Positions 34,387 to 43,779 are shown, numbered from the stretch's first letter. The stretch is 64,000 bases of DNA from Streptomyces sp. NBC_00370 (GCF_036084755.1 NZ_CP107968.1:6704001-6768000); one strand, 5' to 3'. The notes: a model not told the origin generated them from the sequence alone. A program made the numbers and translations.

Positions 34387-35034
34387 ATGCGCGTCAATTT
34401 CACCGTCAACGGACGCAAGCACGAGGCCGACGACGTCTGGGAGGGCGAGAGCCTGCTGTACGTCCTGCGCGAGCGCATGGGCCTGCCGGGCTCCAAGAAC
34501 GCGTGCGAGCAGGGGGAGTGCGGCAGCTGTACGGTACGGCTCGACGGCGTCCCGGTCTGCTCCTGCCTGGTCGCGGCCGGCCAGGTCGAGGGCCGCGAGG
34601 TGATCACCGTCGAGGGCCTTGCCGACTACGCCAAGCAGCGTGAGGACCGCGGCTGCGGCGACCAGAACCATGGCGACCAGAACCACGGCGATCAGAGCCA
34701 TGGCGACCGGACGAACGACACCCCCGGCACCAGCGTCCAGCGCGCCCAGCAGTGGCAGGCCCGCCCGCCCGCGCAGGGCACCGACTCGCAGACCGGCGAG
34801 GGCGGCGCGCTGTCCCCCATCCAGCAGGCGTTCATCGACGCCGGCGCCGTGCAGTGCGGCTTCTGCACCCCCGGCCTGCTCGTCGCGGCCGACGAGATGC
34901 TGGAGCGGACCCCTTCGCCCACCGACGCGGACATCCGCGAGGCGCTGTCCGGCAACCTCTGCCGCTGCACCGGTTACGAGAAGATCCTCGACGCGGTGCG
35001 CCTCGCCGCCGCCCGGCAGGAAGAGGCGGTCTGA
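34387..35034 (+). CDS. Xanthine dehydrogenase-type [2Fe-2S] subunit with repetitive interdomain insert
   Basis: 215 residues. A plant-ferredoxin-like domain has CEQGECGSC and a downstream Cys (VPVCSC). The helical domain has QCGFCTPG and NLCRCTGY for the second cluster. Between them the usual short linker is replaced by about 60 residues that include three repeats of the five-residue unit GDQNH or GDQSH and a Gln/Pro-rich stretch. The length exceeds the typical 155-170 residues accordingly. It is cotranscribed with the FAD and molybdenum subunits; the stop overlaps the next ATG by 1 nt. Confidence 0.93.
   Translation: MRVNFTVNGRKHEADDVWEGESLLYVLRERMGLPGSKNACEQGECGSCTVRLDGVPVCSCLVAAGQVEGREVITVEGLADYAKQREDRGCGDQNHGDQNHGDQSHGDRTNDTPGTSVQRAQQWQARPPAQGTDSQTGEGGALSPIQQAFIDAGAVQCGFCTPGLLVAADEMLERTPSPTDADIREALSGNLCRCTGYEKILDAVRLAAARQEEAV
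34657..34708 (+). repeat. 15-bp tandem repeat inside the [2Fe-2S] subunit gene
   Basis: Three copies of GGCGACCAGAACCAT with one or two changes, plus a partial fourth, in frame. They encode GDQNH-type pentapeptides in the linker between the two iron-sulphur domains. Confidence 0.9.
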
Positions 35035-37487
35035 TGACGACCCAAGTCCCGACGACGGCCAACGGCCCGACGGCCACCGGCAACGCAACGGCCCGCGCCG
35101 CCCGCCCCACCACCGGTACCCCCACCAGCCTCACCCAGGGCTCGACGACCAAGGGCGGCATCGGCGAGTCCACCCTCCGCCCCGACGGCACCCTCAAGGT
35201 CACCGGCGAGTTCGCGTACTCCTCCGACCTGTGGCACGAGGACATGCTCTGGGGCCACACCCTGCGCTCCACCGTCGCGCACGCCGAGATCCGGTCCATC
35301 GACACCGCCGAAGCCCTCGCCACGCCGGGTGTCTACGCCGTCCTCACCTACGACGACCTGCCCACCGACGTGAAGAACTACGGCCTGGAGATCCAGGACA
35401 CCCCCGTCCTCGCGCACGGCAAGGTACGCCACCACGGCGAGCCGGTCGCGATCATCGCGGCCGACCACCCGGAGACCGCGCGCCGGGCGGCGGCGAAGAT
35501 CGTGATCGACTACGCCGAACTGCCCGTCATCACCGACGAGGCGTCCGCGACGGCGCCCGACGCGCTGCTGATCCACGAGGGCCGCGACGACCACCACATC
35601 GGCCACGTCCCGCACCCGAACATCGTGCACCGCCAGCCCGTCGTACGCGGCGACGCCGACGAGGCCGCCAAGCGCGCCGATGTGATCGTGTCGGGGGAGT
35701 ACGTCTTCGGCATGCAGGACCAGGCGTTCCTCGGCCCCGAGTCCGGTATGGCGGTCCCCGGCGAGGACGGCGGCGTCGATCTGTACGTCGCGACGCAGTG
35801 GCTCCACTCCGACCTGCGGCAGATCGCGCCCGTACTCGGCCTGCCCGAGGACAAGGTCCGGATGACCCTGTCCGGCGTCGGCGGCGCCTTCGGCGGCAGG
35901 GAAGACCTGTCGATGCAGATCCACGCCTGCCTGCTGGCGCTGCGCACCGGCAAGCCGGTCAAGATCGTCTACAACCGGTTCGAGTCGTTCTTCGGCCATG
36001 TCCACCGGCATCCGGCGAAGCTCTGGTACGAGCACGGCGCCACCCGCGACGGCAAGCTCACCCACATGAAGTGCCGGATCGTCCTCGACGGCGGCGCCTA
36101 CGCCTCGGCGTCCCCGGCCGTCGTCGGCAACGCCTCGTCGCTTTCGGTCGGTCCTTACGTCATCGAGGACGTCGACATCGAGGCCATCGCCCTCTACACC
36201 AACAACCCGCCCTGCGGCGCGATGCGCGGTTTCGGCGCCGTCCAGGCGTGCTTCGCCTACGAGGCGCAGATGGACAAGCTCGCGAAGCGACTGGGCCTGG
36301 ACCCGGTCGAGTTCCGCCAGCTCAACGCCATGGAGCAGGGCACACTGCTGCCCACGGGTCAGCGCGTCGACTCACCTGCGCCCGTCGCCGAGCTGCTGCG
36401 CCGCGTCAAGGCCAGGCCGCTGCCGCCGGAGCAGCAGTGGCTCACCGCGGGTGAGGCCGCCGATGTGCGGGCACTGCCCGGCGGGCTGTCCAACACCACC
36501 CACGGCGAAGGGGTGGTACGGGGCATCGGCTACGCGGTCGGCCTCAAGAACGTCGGCTTCTCCGAGGGCTTCGACGACTACTCCACCGCGCGGGTGCGGC
36601 TCGAAGTCATCAACGGGGAGCCGGTCGCCGTCGTGCACACGGCCATGGCCGAGGTCGGCCAGGGCGGTGTGACCGTGCACGCGCAGATCGCCCGCAGCGA
36701 GCTGGGCGTCACCCAGGTCACCATCAACCCCGCCGACACACAGGTCGGTTCGGCCGGATCGACGTCCGCCTCGCGGCAGACGTACGTGACCGGCGGCGCG
36801 GTGAAGAACACCTGCGAGCACGTACGCGAACAGGTCCTGGAGATGGGCCGGCGCAAGCTCGGCACCTACCATCCGGCCTGGGCCACCGCCGAGTTGCTGC
36901 TCGAAAGCGGCAAGGTCGTCACCGACGGCGGTGAGGTGCTGGCCAGCCTGGTGGACGTGCTCGGCGACGAGGTGGTCGATCTGGAGCTGGAGTGGCGCCA
37001 CCGGCCGACCGAGGCGTTCGACCTCCGTACCGGGCAGGGCAACGGCCATGTCCAGTACTCCTTCGCCGCGCACCGCGCCGTCGTCGAGGTCGACACCGAA
37101 CTCGGCCTGGTCAAGGTCATCGAACTGGCCGTGGCGCAGGACGTCGGCAAGGCGCTCAACCCGCTGTCCGTCGTCGGCCAGATCCAGGGTGGTACCACCC
37201 AGGGGCTCGGCGTCGCGGTCATGGAGGAGATCATCGTCGACCCCAAGACCGCGAAGGTGCGCAACCCGTCCTTCACGGACTATCTCATCCCCACCATTCT
37301 CGACACACCGACCATCCCGGTCGATGTGCTCGAACTCGCCGACGACCACGCGCCCTACGGGCTGCGCGGCATCGGCGAGGCGCCCACCCTGTCGTCAACT
37401 CCCGCTGTCCTCGCGGCCATCAGGAACGCGACGGGGCTGGAGCTCAACCGGACGCCGGTACGTCCCGAGCACCTGACCGGTACGTAA
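35034..37487 (+). CDS. Xanthine dehydrogenase-type molybdopterin-binding subunit
   Basis: 817 residues of the XdhA/PucD/CoxL family. Recognisable parts are the aldehyde-oxidase a/b hammerhead domain (about 50-165), GVGGAFGGRED and AMRGFGAVQ of the molybdopterin domain, and GLRGIGEAP near the C-terminus with the catalytic Glu. The first 35 residues are Thr/Ala-rich and not conserved. It binds molybdopterin cytosine dinucleotide and hydroxylates a purine, most likely hypoxanthine or xanthine given PucR, the purine permease and the XdhC factor around it. Related molybdoenzymes with other substrates cannot be excluded from sequence alone. Confidence 0.93.
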   Translation: MTTQVPTTANGPTATGNATARAARPTTGTPTSLTQGSTTKGGIGESTLRPDGTLKVTGEFAYSSDLWHEDMLWGHTLRSTVAHAEIRSIDTAEALATPGVYAVLTYDDLPTDVKNYGLEIQDTPVLAHGKVRHHGEPVAIIAADHPETARRAAAKIVIDYAELPVITDEASATAPDALLIHEGRDDHHIGHVPHPNIVHRQPVVRGDADEAAKRADVIVSGEYVFGMQDQAFLGPESGMAVPGEDGGVDLYVATQWLHSDLRQIAPVLGLPEDKVRMTLSGVGGAFGGREDLSMQIHACLLALRTGKPVKIVYNRFESFFGHVHRHPAKLWYEHGATRDGKLTHMKCRIVLDGGAYASASPAVVGNASSLSVGPYVIEDVDIEAIALYTNNPPCGAMRGFGAVQACFAYEAQMDKLAKRLGLDPVEFRQLNAMEQGTLLPTGQRVDSPAPVAELLRRVKARPLPPEQQWLTAGEAADVRALPGGLSNTTHGEGVVRGIGYAVGLKNVGFSEGFDDYSTARVRLEVINGEPVAVVHTAMAEVGQGGVTVHAQIARSELGVTQVTINPADTQVGSAGSTSASRQTYVTGGAVKNTCEHVREQVLEMGRRKLGTYHPAWATAELLLESGKVVTDGGEVLASLVDVLGDEVVDLELEWRHRPTEAFDLRTGQGNGHVQYSFAAHRAVVEVDTELGLVKVIELAVAQDVGKALNPLSVVGQIQGGTTQGLGVAVMEEIIVDPKTAKVRNPSFTDYLIPTILDTPTIPVDVLELADDHAPYGLRGIGEAPTLSSTPAVLAAIRNATGLELNRTPVRPEHLTGT

Positions 37488-37619
37488 CCGGCCGACGGAA
37501 CTCGTTCCGCAACCAGTTCGCCTCGGGCCGTCCCCCGGGTCGTGCAGCCCACGCACCATCCCAAATCCCGCAATCCCAGTACCACGCGGGTGCCCCTGTG
37601 AACCTTGGGAGTAGGCACC

Positions 37620-39080
37620 ATGACCCAGTCGTCAACAGAGCCGAAGATCACAGCCGAGGACGCCGGCTCAGGCTCACGTCCCCCGGCGGGCCGTTCGTGG
37701 CTCGACCGGTATTTCCACATAACGCACCGAGGGTCCACCGTCTCGCGCGAACTGCGCGGCGGCGTCACGACCTTCATGGCGATGGCGTACATCCTGCTGC
37801 TCAACCCGCTGATCCTGTCGGGCAAGGACGCGGCGGGCGACAGCCTCAGCCGCTCCGCGCTCATCACTGCGACGGCGTTCGCCGCCGCCCTCACCACCCT
37901 GCTCATGGGGTTCGTCGGCAAGGTGCCGCTGGCGCTCGCCGCCGGGCTTTCCGTGTCCGGTGTGCTGTCCAGCCAGGTCGTGCCCGTGATGACCTGGCCG
38001 CAGGCCATGGGCATGTGTGTGATGTACGGCGTTGTGATCATGCTGCTGGTGGTCACCGGGCTACGCGAGATGATCATGAACGCGATCCCGCTCGCGCTGA
38101 AACACGCGATCACCATGGGCATCGGGATGTTCGTCGCCCTGATCGGCCTGGTGAAGGCGGGCTTCGTGCACGCCTCCACCGGCGGCGGCCCCGTCACCCT
38201 CGGCCCGGCGGGACAGCTCGCCGGCTGGCCCGTGCTGATCTTCTGCGTCACCCTGCTGCTGATCTTCATGCTCCAGGCGCGCAACGTGCCCGGCGCGATC
38301 CTCATCGGGATCGTGATCGGCACGGTCATCGCCGTCGTGCTCAACGCCGTGGGCAACATCAGCCCCAAGGCGTGGGGCAGCGGGCCGCCCGAGCTGAAGG
38401 GCAGCGCGGTCTCCATGCCGGACTTCTCGCTGTTCGGGAAGGTCGAGTTCGGCGGCTGGGGCCAGGTCGGCGCCATGACGGTCGGCATGATCGTCTTCAC
38501 CCTCGTGCTGGCCGGCTTCTTCGACGCGATGGCCACCATCATCGGGGTCGGCACCGAGGCCAAGCTGGCCGACGCCAACGGGCGGATGCCGGGCCTCTCC
38601 AAGGCGCTGTTCATCGACGGCGCGGGCGGCGCGGTCGGCGGTGTGGTCGGCGGCTCGGGACAGACCGTCTTCGTCGAGTCGGCGACCGGCGTCGGCGAGG
38701 GAGCGCGTACCGGCTTCTCCGCCGTCATCACCGGCCTGTTCTTCGCCGCCTGCCTGTTCTTCACACCGATCACCCAGATCGTGCCGGGCGAGGTCGCGGC
38801 GGCGGCCCTGGTCGTCATCGGCGCGATGATGATGCAGAACGCCAGGCATGTGGACTGGAGCGACCGGTCGGTCGCCATTCCGGTGTTCCTCACCGTGGTG
38901 CTGATGCCGTTCACGTACTCCATCACCGCGGGCGTCGCCGCGGGCGTCATCGCCTACGTCGCCATCAAGATCGCCCAGGGCAGGGCACGGGAGATCGGGG
39001 CCTTCATGTGGGGCCTCACCGTGGTCTTCCTCGTCTTCTACGCGCTGCACCCGATCGAGGCGTGGCTGGGCGTCTCCTGA
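37620..39080 (+). CDS. NCS2 family (AzgA-like) purine permease
   Basis: 486 residues with about 12-14 membrane helices. The start region (YFHITHRGSTVSRELRGGVTTFMAMAYILLLNP) is characteristic of the AzgA adenine/guanine/hypoxanthine branch of NCS2 rather than the uric-acid/xanthine branch. It imports purines by proton symport. ATG 37620 has GGGAG upstream; 132 bp separate it from the molybdenum subunit, so it may be in the same transcript. The location fits supply of substrate to the dehydrogenase. Confidence 0.92.
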   Translation: MTQSSTEPKITAEDAGSGSRPPAGRSWLDRYFHITHRGSTVSRELRGGVTTFMAMAYILLLNPLILSGKDAAGDSLSRSALITATAFAAALTTLLMGFVGKVPLALAAGLSVSGVLSSQVVPVMTWPQAMGMCVMYGVVIMLLVVTGLREMIMNAIPLALKHAITMGIGMFVALIGLVKAGFVHASTGGGPVTLGPAGQLAGWPVLIFCVTLLLIFMLQARNVPGAILIGIVIGTVIAVVLNAVGNISPKAWGSGPPELKGSAVSMPDFSLFGKVEFGGWGQVGAMTVGMIVFTLVLAGFFDAMATIIGVGTEAKLADANGRMPGLSKALFIDGAGGAVGGVVGGSGQTVFVESATGVGEGARTGFSAVITGLFFAACLFFTPITQIVPGEVAAAALVVIGAMMMQNARHVDWSDRSVAIPVFLTVVLMPFTYSITAGVAAGVIAYVAIKIAQGRAREIGAFMWGLTVVFLVFYALHPIEAWLGVS

Positions 39081-39152
39081 GCTGCCCGCACACGAGTCAA
39101 CACACACCACGTCCAAGTCACTTGGCCGTACCGGACCTTTGAGGAGACCGTC

Positions 39153-40307
39153 ATGCTGGACATCGCCGAAGAGCTCAACCGGTGGGTCGGGCAGGGCCGG
39201 GACTTCGCCGTCGCCACCGTCGTGGCTGTCGGCGGCAGCGCGCCCCGGCAGCCGGGTGCCGCGCTCGCCGTCGACAGCGAGGGCACCGCGATCGGTTCGG
39301 TCTCGGGCGGCTGCGTGGAGGGCGCGGTGTACGAGCTGTGCCAACAGGTGCTCGCCGACGGCGCCGTGGTGCTGGAGCGCTTCGGCTACAGCGACGAGGA
39401 CGCCTTCGCCGTGGGACTCACCTGCGGCGGTGTCATCGACATCCTCGTCACACCGGTGCGCGCGGGCGCCGCCCGCCGTGAGGTGTTCGCCGCCGCCCTC
39501 GCCACCGCGGCGGGCGGCGGCGCGGCGGCGCTCGCACGGATCACGGAAGGCCCGGACGACCTGCGCGAACAGGCCCTGCTGGTACGGCCGGACGGCTCGT
39601 ACGAGGGGAGCATCGGCGGCCACCCGGCGCTGGACCGTACGGCGGTGGGTGAGGCACGCGCGATGCTGGACGCCGGCCGGACCGGCACCGTGGTGATCGG
39701 CGCGGGCGGCTCGCGGTGCGGCCGGCCGGTGACCCTGCTGGTCGAGTCGAGCGTCCCGCCCCCGCGCATGATCGTCTTCGGCGCCATAGATTTCGCCGCG
39801 GCGCTGGTACGGGTCGGCAAGTTCCTCGGGTACCGGGTGACGGTGTGCGACGCGCGCCCCGTCTTCGCCACCCGGGTGCGCTTCCCGGACGCCGACGAGA
39901 TCGTCGTCGACTGGCCGCACCGGTACGTGGAGTCCACGGAGACCGACGGCCGTACGGTGCTGTGCGTGCTCACGCACGACGCCAAGTTCGACGTACCGCT
40001 CCTGGAGGTGGCGCTGCGGCTCCCCGTCGCCTTCGTCGGCGCGATGGGCTCGCGCCGCACCCATGAGGACCGCAACCGGCGGCTGCGCGAGGTCGGCGTG
40101 ACCGAGCTCGAACTGGCCAGGCTGCACTCGCCGATCGGGCTCGACCTGGGGGCGCGTACGCCCGAGGAGACCGCGCTGTCGATCGCCGCCGAGATCGTCG
40201 CTTCCCGGCGCGGCGGTACCGGCGTCTCGCTGACGGGGGCCCATACGCCGATCCACCACGACGGATCCCGCCGGGGACCGGGCAGGCGCATCGGCTCGGT
40301 CGCCTGA
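39153..40307 (+). CDS. XdhC-family molybdoenzyme maturation factor
   Basis: 384 residues. The N-terminal XdhC/CoxI domain (VVAVGGSAPRQPGAALAV, GSVSGGCVEG) is followed by a Rossmann-type C-terminal domain (IVFGAIDFAAALVRVGKFLGYRVTVCDAR; AFVGAMGSRRT). These proteins bind the molybdenum cofactor, promote its sulphuration and insert it into xanthine dehydrogenases. GAGGAG precedes the ATG. It follows the permease by 72 bp and completes the locus. Confidence 0.93.
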   Translation: MLDIAEELNRWVGQGRDFAVATVVAVGGSAPRQPGAALAVDSEGTAIGSVSGGCVEGAVYELCQQVLADGAVVLERFGYSDEDAFAVGLTCGGVIDILVTPVRAGAARREVFAAALATAAGGGAAALARITEGPDDLREQALLVRPDGSYEGSIGGHPALDRTAVGEARAMLDAGRTGTVVIGAGGSRCGRPVTLLVESSVPPPRMIVFGAIDFAAALVRVGKFLGYRVTVCDARPVFATRVRFPDADEIVVDWPHRYVESTETDGRTVLCVLTHDAKFDVPLLEVALRLPVAFVGAMGSRRTHEDRNRRLREVGVTELELARLHSPIGLDLGARTPEETALSIAAEIVASRRGGTGVSLTGAHTPIHHDGSRRGPGRRIGSVA

Positions 40308-40605
40308 GCCCGGCACGAGCGATCCGGCGGGGCCGAAGTCAGGTGCGCCGCCCCGTGCCGCGACCCCCCACGGGCGCGGCACGGAACGGCGCGGCTACCT
40401 GCCCGTGCGACCGGTGAGGCAGCGGCGCGCCCGGAACCGGAGCGGCAGTCCGTGCGGGGTGGCGTGGACGGGAGACAGGCCCTCTCGCGGTAATGGGAGC
40501 GCTCCCGAAAGACTTCTCCTGCGCCCTGTCGCTGTCAAGGGCGGTGACGTTCTCTGTGTCCTGCGGCCTGTCCTGGGGCCTGCGCGACCGGCTTGTACGG
40601 CGGGC
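40308..40605. other. Convergent intergenic region with a CebR-type operator
   Basis: About 300 bp between the XdhC-family gene and the LacI gene, both ending into it. No gene is supported. The notable element is TGGGAGCGCTCCC (40494-40506), almost identical to the operator upstream of the LacI gene. Confidence 0.6.
40494..40506. promoter_or_regulatory. LacI/CebR-type operator TGGGAGCGCTCCC
   Basis: A 12-bp perfect palindrome core matching 13 of 14 positions of the CebR operator known in Streptomyces. It lies about 100 bp beyond the 3' end of the LacI gene, with no promoter-facing gene beside it. Confidence 0.65.
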
Positions 40606-41634
40606 TCAGCCCGACGCCCGCTGTACCAGCTCCGTCGGCAGCACCACATGCTCGCGCGCGGCCCCGGGCGCGCCGAGCGCCGTCAGCAGCACCCGCGCCA
40701 TCGTGCGCCCCATCTCCTCCACCGGCTGGCGCACCGAGGTCAGCCCCGGGTCCGTGTGGCGGGCGATGGGGGAGTCGTCGAATCCCACCACCGCCACGTC
40801 CTGCGGGATCCGGCGGCCCGCCGCGCGCAGCGTGTGCAGGGCGCCCGCCGCCATCACGTCGGAGGCCGCGAACACCGCGTCCAGCTCCGGGTGACGGTCC
40901 AGCAGCTCGGCCGTCGCGCGCCGGCCGCCCTCCTCGGTGAAGTCGCCGTTGGCGATCCACGACGAATCGGGTGCGGCGCCCGAGACGTCACGCACCGCGT
41001 CCTCGTACCCGCGCAGCCGGGACTGCGCCACGTACATGTCCGGCGGTCCGGTGACCGTCGCGATGGCCCGCCGCCCCGAGCCGGCCAGATGGGCCACGGC
41101 CGAGCGGGCGCCGCCCGCGTTGTCGGCGTCCACGTACGCCACGGGCTCGTCGGCGGAGCGCCGGCCGCCGAGCACCGTCGGCAGGCCGATCTGGGCGAGC
41201 AGGTCGGGCAGCGGGTCGCTGCCGTGCACGGAGACCAGCAGTACGCCGTCCACGCGGCGGGCCCCCGCGTACTGCAGGAACCGCTTCCGCTCGCTCTCGG
41301 TGCGCAGGAAGGTGAGCAGCAGCTGCATGTCGGTGTCGGCGAACCCGTCGGCCACGCCGTGCACGATGTCGGAGAAGTACGGCTCGGCGAAGAACCGTTT
41401 CTCGTTCTCCGGGATGACCAGCGCGACCGCGTCGGTCCTGCTGCCCGCCAGCGCCCTGGCCGCCCGGTTCGGTACGTAGCCGAGCTCGCTGATCGCCTGC
41501 TCGACCAGCGCCCTGGTGCTGTCCTTGACCCGCGGCGAGTTGTTGATGACCCGGGAGACGGTGCCCCGGCCGACCCCCGCGAGCGCCGCGACCTCTTCCA
41601 GGGTCGGCTGACCCGTACGTCCCTTCGCCACCAT
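40606..41634 (-). CDS. LacI-family regulator, CebR-like
   Basis: 342 residues. The N-terminal LacI helix-turn-helix (TLEEVAALAGVGRGTVSRVINNSPRV) and hinge (LGYVPNRAARALAG) are followed by a periplasmic-binding-type effector domain. The DNA-binding part closely resembles cellobiose/cellotriose-responsive CebR, and the flanking 14-bp TGGGAGCGCTCCCA operators fit that specificity. The cebEFG transporter and beta-glucosidase genes that normally accompany cebR are absent, so this is an orphan paralogue or a regulator acting elsewhere. ATG 41634 has GGAGG 8 nt upstream. Confidence 0.9.
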   Translation of the reverse strand: MVAKGRTGQPTLEEVAALAGVGRGTVSRVINNSPRVKDSTRALVEQAISELGYVPNRAARALAGSRTDAVALVIPENEKRFFAEPYFSDIVHGVADGFADTDMQLLLTFLRTESERKRFLQYAGARRVDGVLLVSVHGSDPLPDLLAQIGLPTVLGGRRSADEPVAYVDADNAGGARSAVAHLAGSGRRAIATVTGPPDMYVAQSRLRGYEDAVRDVSGAAPDSSWIANGDFTEEGGRRATAELLDRHPELDAVFAASDVMAAGALHTLRAAGRRIPQDVAVVGFDDSPIARHTDPGLTSVRQPVEEMGRTMARVLLTALGAPGAAREHVVLPTELVQRASG

Positions 41635-41972
41635 CTGTGCGACCTCCGGTCTGCATCTGTACGCCGTCCGGTGCGTGGGGGAACGGACTGCCGCCATCAC
41701 TCCCGGCCATCCAACCACTGGGAGCGCTCCCATGCACATGGCGGCCTTGTGCCGTCCGGATCGGTGTAGGGGGTGTCGTGTGGCGTCCGGTGAGCGCCGG
41801 GGCGTACGCGCCTGGCGTGAAGCGGGTGTGCAAATGTCCGTGTTTTGTAACCCGTAACCGCATTTTCTTCACCGTTGGCCGACGGACCGCCACAGTGTGA
41901 AAGCGCCCGGCGACCGACCGGGCACAGGCACCAGCGGCACCCAGGGACGGGTGCCGTATGCAGGAGGTTCAC
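41635..41972. other. Divergent control region between the LacI gene and the lamin-tail gene
   Basis: About 340 bp with the perfect operator at 41719-41732 and the promoters of both flanking genes. No coding region is supported. Confidence 0.5.
41719..41732. promoter_or_regulatory. Perfect CebR-type operator TGGGAGCGCTCCCA
   Basis: A 14-bp perfect palindrome 85 bp upstream of the LacI start, identical to the published CebR consensus of Streptomyces. Autoregulation is the simplest reading. Confidence 0.8.
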
Positions 41973-42452
41973 ATGTCCAACTCCGTATCCCGTACCGCAG
42001 CGGTCATCCTGGGCTCGGCCGCGCTGGCGGCCGGTGCTGTGCTCCCCGCCGTCGCCGCCGACCACGGGCACGGCCACGGTCACGGCGCGCCGGCCCCGCA
42101 TTCGACCGTCACCCTGGGCGCCGTCCAGTACGACAGCCCCGGACGCGACGACCGGTCCAACAGGAGCCTCAACGAGGAGTGGGTCACGGTCAAGAACACC
42201 GGCAAGCGCGCGGTGAACCTCAACGGCTACACGCTGGCCAAGGACAGCCGGCACGTCTACCACTTCAAGAACGTGCGGCTGGCCGCCAAGCAGTCGCTGC
42301 GGGTGCACACCGGCGTGGGCCGCAACACGTCGCGTGACCTCTACCAGGGCAGCCGCTTCTACATCTGGGACAACGACGACACCGCGACGCTGCGCGACAA
42401 CCACCACCACGTGGTCGCCTCGAAGCACTGGGCGCCGAAGCGCCACCGCTGA
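41973..42452 (+). CDS. Secreted lamin-tail-domain protein
   Basis: 159 residues. A signal peptide (hydrophobic VILGSAALAAGAVLPAVAA, cleavage near residue 28) is followed by a His/Gly-rich segment (DHGHGHGHG) and a lamin-tail-type immunoglobulin fold: LNEEWVTVKNTGKRAVNLNGYTLAKD, VGRNTSRDLYQGSRFYIWDNDDTATLRD. Extracellular lamin-tail domains in actinobacteria are thought to bind DNA or cell-surface ligands; none has an enzyme motif. CAGGAGG sits 5 nt before the ATG. Monocistronic, ending at a strong hairpin. Confidence 0.88.
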   Translation: MSNSVSRTAAVILGSAALAAGAVLPAVAADHGHGHGHGAPAPHSTVTLGAVQYDSPGRDDRSNRSLNEEWVTVKNTGKRAVNLNGYTLAKDSRHVYHFKNVRLAAKQSLRVHTGVGRNTSRDLYQGSRFYIWDNDDTATLRDNHHHVVASKHWAPKRHR

Positions 42453-42490
42453 GCCGTCCGGCAGCGGTAGGGGACTCACACTCACACTGA

Positions 42491-42540
42491 CACACCACTG
42501 TGCGCCACGGGTCGGCCGGCCCGTGGCGCACAGTGGTGTG
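42491..42540. terminator. Perfect 21-bp-stem bidirectional terminator
   Basis: Positions 42491-42511 are exactly complementary to 42520-42540 around an 8-nt loop (TCGGCCGG). It sits between the convergent lamin-tail and lactonase genes. Confidence 0.88.
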
Positions 42541-42552
42541 TGCGGACAGCCG

Positions 42553-43761
42553 CTACAGCGGCAGTGCGCAGACGGCCACCGGCGAGGGGAACGGGTCCCC
42601 GGCGGAGGCGAGTTCGCCGGTCGCGAGGTCGACGTGGAACACCGTCACCGTGCCGGAGTTCTGGTTGGCGGCGAACAGCAGCCCGCCGTCCGGCGAGAAG
42701 GCGATCTGCCGGGGGTAGTCGCCCCCGACGGGCACGGTGTCCAGCAGCCGCAGCTCGGCGCCGTCCGCCTCGACCGCGTACCGGGTCAGGCTGTTGTGGC
42801 CCCGGTTGGCGAGATACGCGAAGGCGCCGTCGGCCGTGACCAGCAGCTCGGCGGGGAAGCTGCTGCCCGCGCCGCCCGCCCCCGTGGACTGCGGTTCCCC
42901 CGGGGTGAGTTCACCGCTCTGCGGGTCGTAGCCGCAGACGACCACGGTGTTGTCGAGTTCGTTGGCCAGGTACGCGTACGCGCCCGACGGGTGGAAGGTG
43001 AGGTGCCGGGGGCCCGCGCCCGGCCGCAGCGTCGCGTAGGAGACCTGGCTGAGGGTGCCGGCCGACTCGTCGAGGCGGTACGTGTAGACGGTGTCGTTGC
43101 CCAGGTCGACGGCGAGGACATGGCCGCCGTCCGGGCTGGTGACGATCTGATGGGCGTGCGGCCCGTCCTGTCCCGGACCCGGCGCGGGAGCCGAGTGCTG
43201 GACCACGTCCGTCGCCTCGCCCAGCGCGCCCGTCGTGTCGATGGGGTGCACGGCCACACTGCCCGAGGTGTAGTCGGCGCTCAGCAGCCACCGGCCGCTC
43301 GGATGGACCGACAGATGGGTCGGCCCCGCCCCGCCCGCGCTCCTGCTGCCCAGCACCGAGGGGCTGCCGCCGTCAGTAGGCAGGGCGATGGCCGTCACCG
43401 CGCCGTCCTGCTGTTCGTCGACCGCGTAGAGCGTCGTACCGTCCGGATGGACCGCCAGATACGAGGGGTTGGCGACGCCGGTGAGCGTCCCGCCCGCCGT
43501 GACGGCGCCGGTCGTCCCGTCGTACGTCGCGAGGCCGACGCCCGTTCCGCCGCCCTGCTGGGAGGTGTACGTCCCGAGGTACAGCGGCCGGCCGGCGGCG
43601 CGCGGTCCCGCGGGCACCGGACTCCGGCTTATCGGCGCGGTGTTCGCGACGGCCGACGTCGGAACGGCGGCCAGCGCCGCCGCCGCCGCGAACGCGCCCA
43701 GCACCCGGCGCCTGCCGGGACCGCCGGTCGGTCGTGCTTCCTGTCCTGCGCTGCTGCTCAT
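42553..43761 (-). CDS. Tat-exported lactonase-family beta-propeller protein
   Basis: 402 residues. A twin-arginine signal (GRRRVLGAFAAAAALAA, cleavage near VANTA) is followed by a seven-bladed propeller of the 6-phosphogluconolactonase/YbhE family: LYLGTYTSQQGGGTGVGLATYD, NPSYLAVHPDGTTLYAVDE, GPTHLSVHPSGRWLLSADY, PRHLTFHPSGAYAYLANELDNTV. Export makes a role in the pentose-phosphate pathway unlikely; extracellular lactone hydrolysis or a structural role is possible. GAGGTGA is 6 nt before the ATG at 43761. Confidence 0.9.
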   Translation of the reverse strand: MSSSAGQEARPTGGPGRRRVLGAFAAAAALAAVPTSAVANTAPISRSPVPAGPRAAGRPLYLGTYTSQQGGGTGVGLATYDGTTGAVTAGGTLTGVANPSYLAVHPDGTTLYAVDEQQDGAVTAIALPTDGGSPSVLGSRSAGGAGPTHLSVHPSGRWLLSADYTSGSVAVHPIDTTGALGEATDVVQHSAPAPGPGQDGPHAHQIVTSPDGGHVLAVDLGNDTVYTYRLDESAGTLSQVSYATLRPGAGPRHLTFHPSGAYAYLANELDNTVVVCGYDPQSGELTPGEPQSTGAGGAGSSFPAELLVTADGAFAYLANRGHNSLTRYAVEADGAELRLLDTVPVGGDYPRQIAFSPDGGLLFAANQNSGTVTVFHVDLATGELASAGDPFPSPVAVCALPL

Positions 43762-43779
43762 ACCGGTCACCTCTGCGTG

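Noticed and set aside
38061..40382. A 773-codon minus-strand ORF opposite the permease and XdhC genes
   Set aside because: Antisense shadow of two secure genes; no start site or domain.
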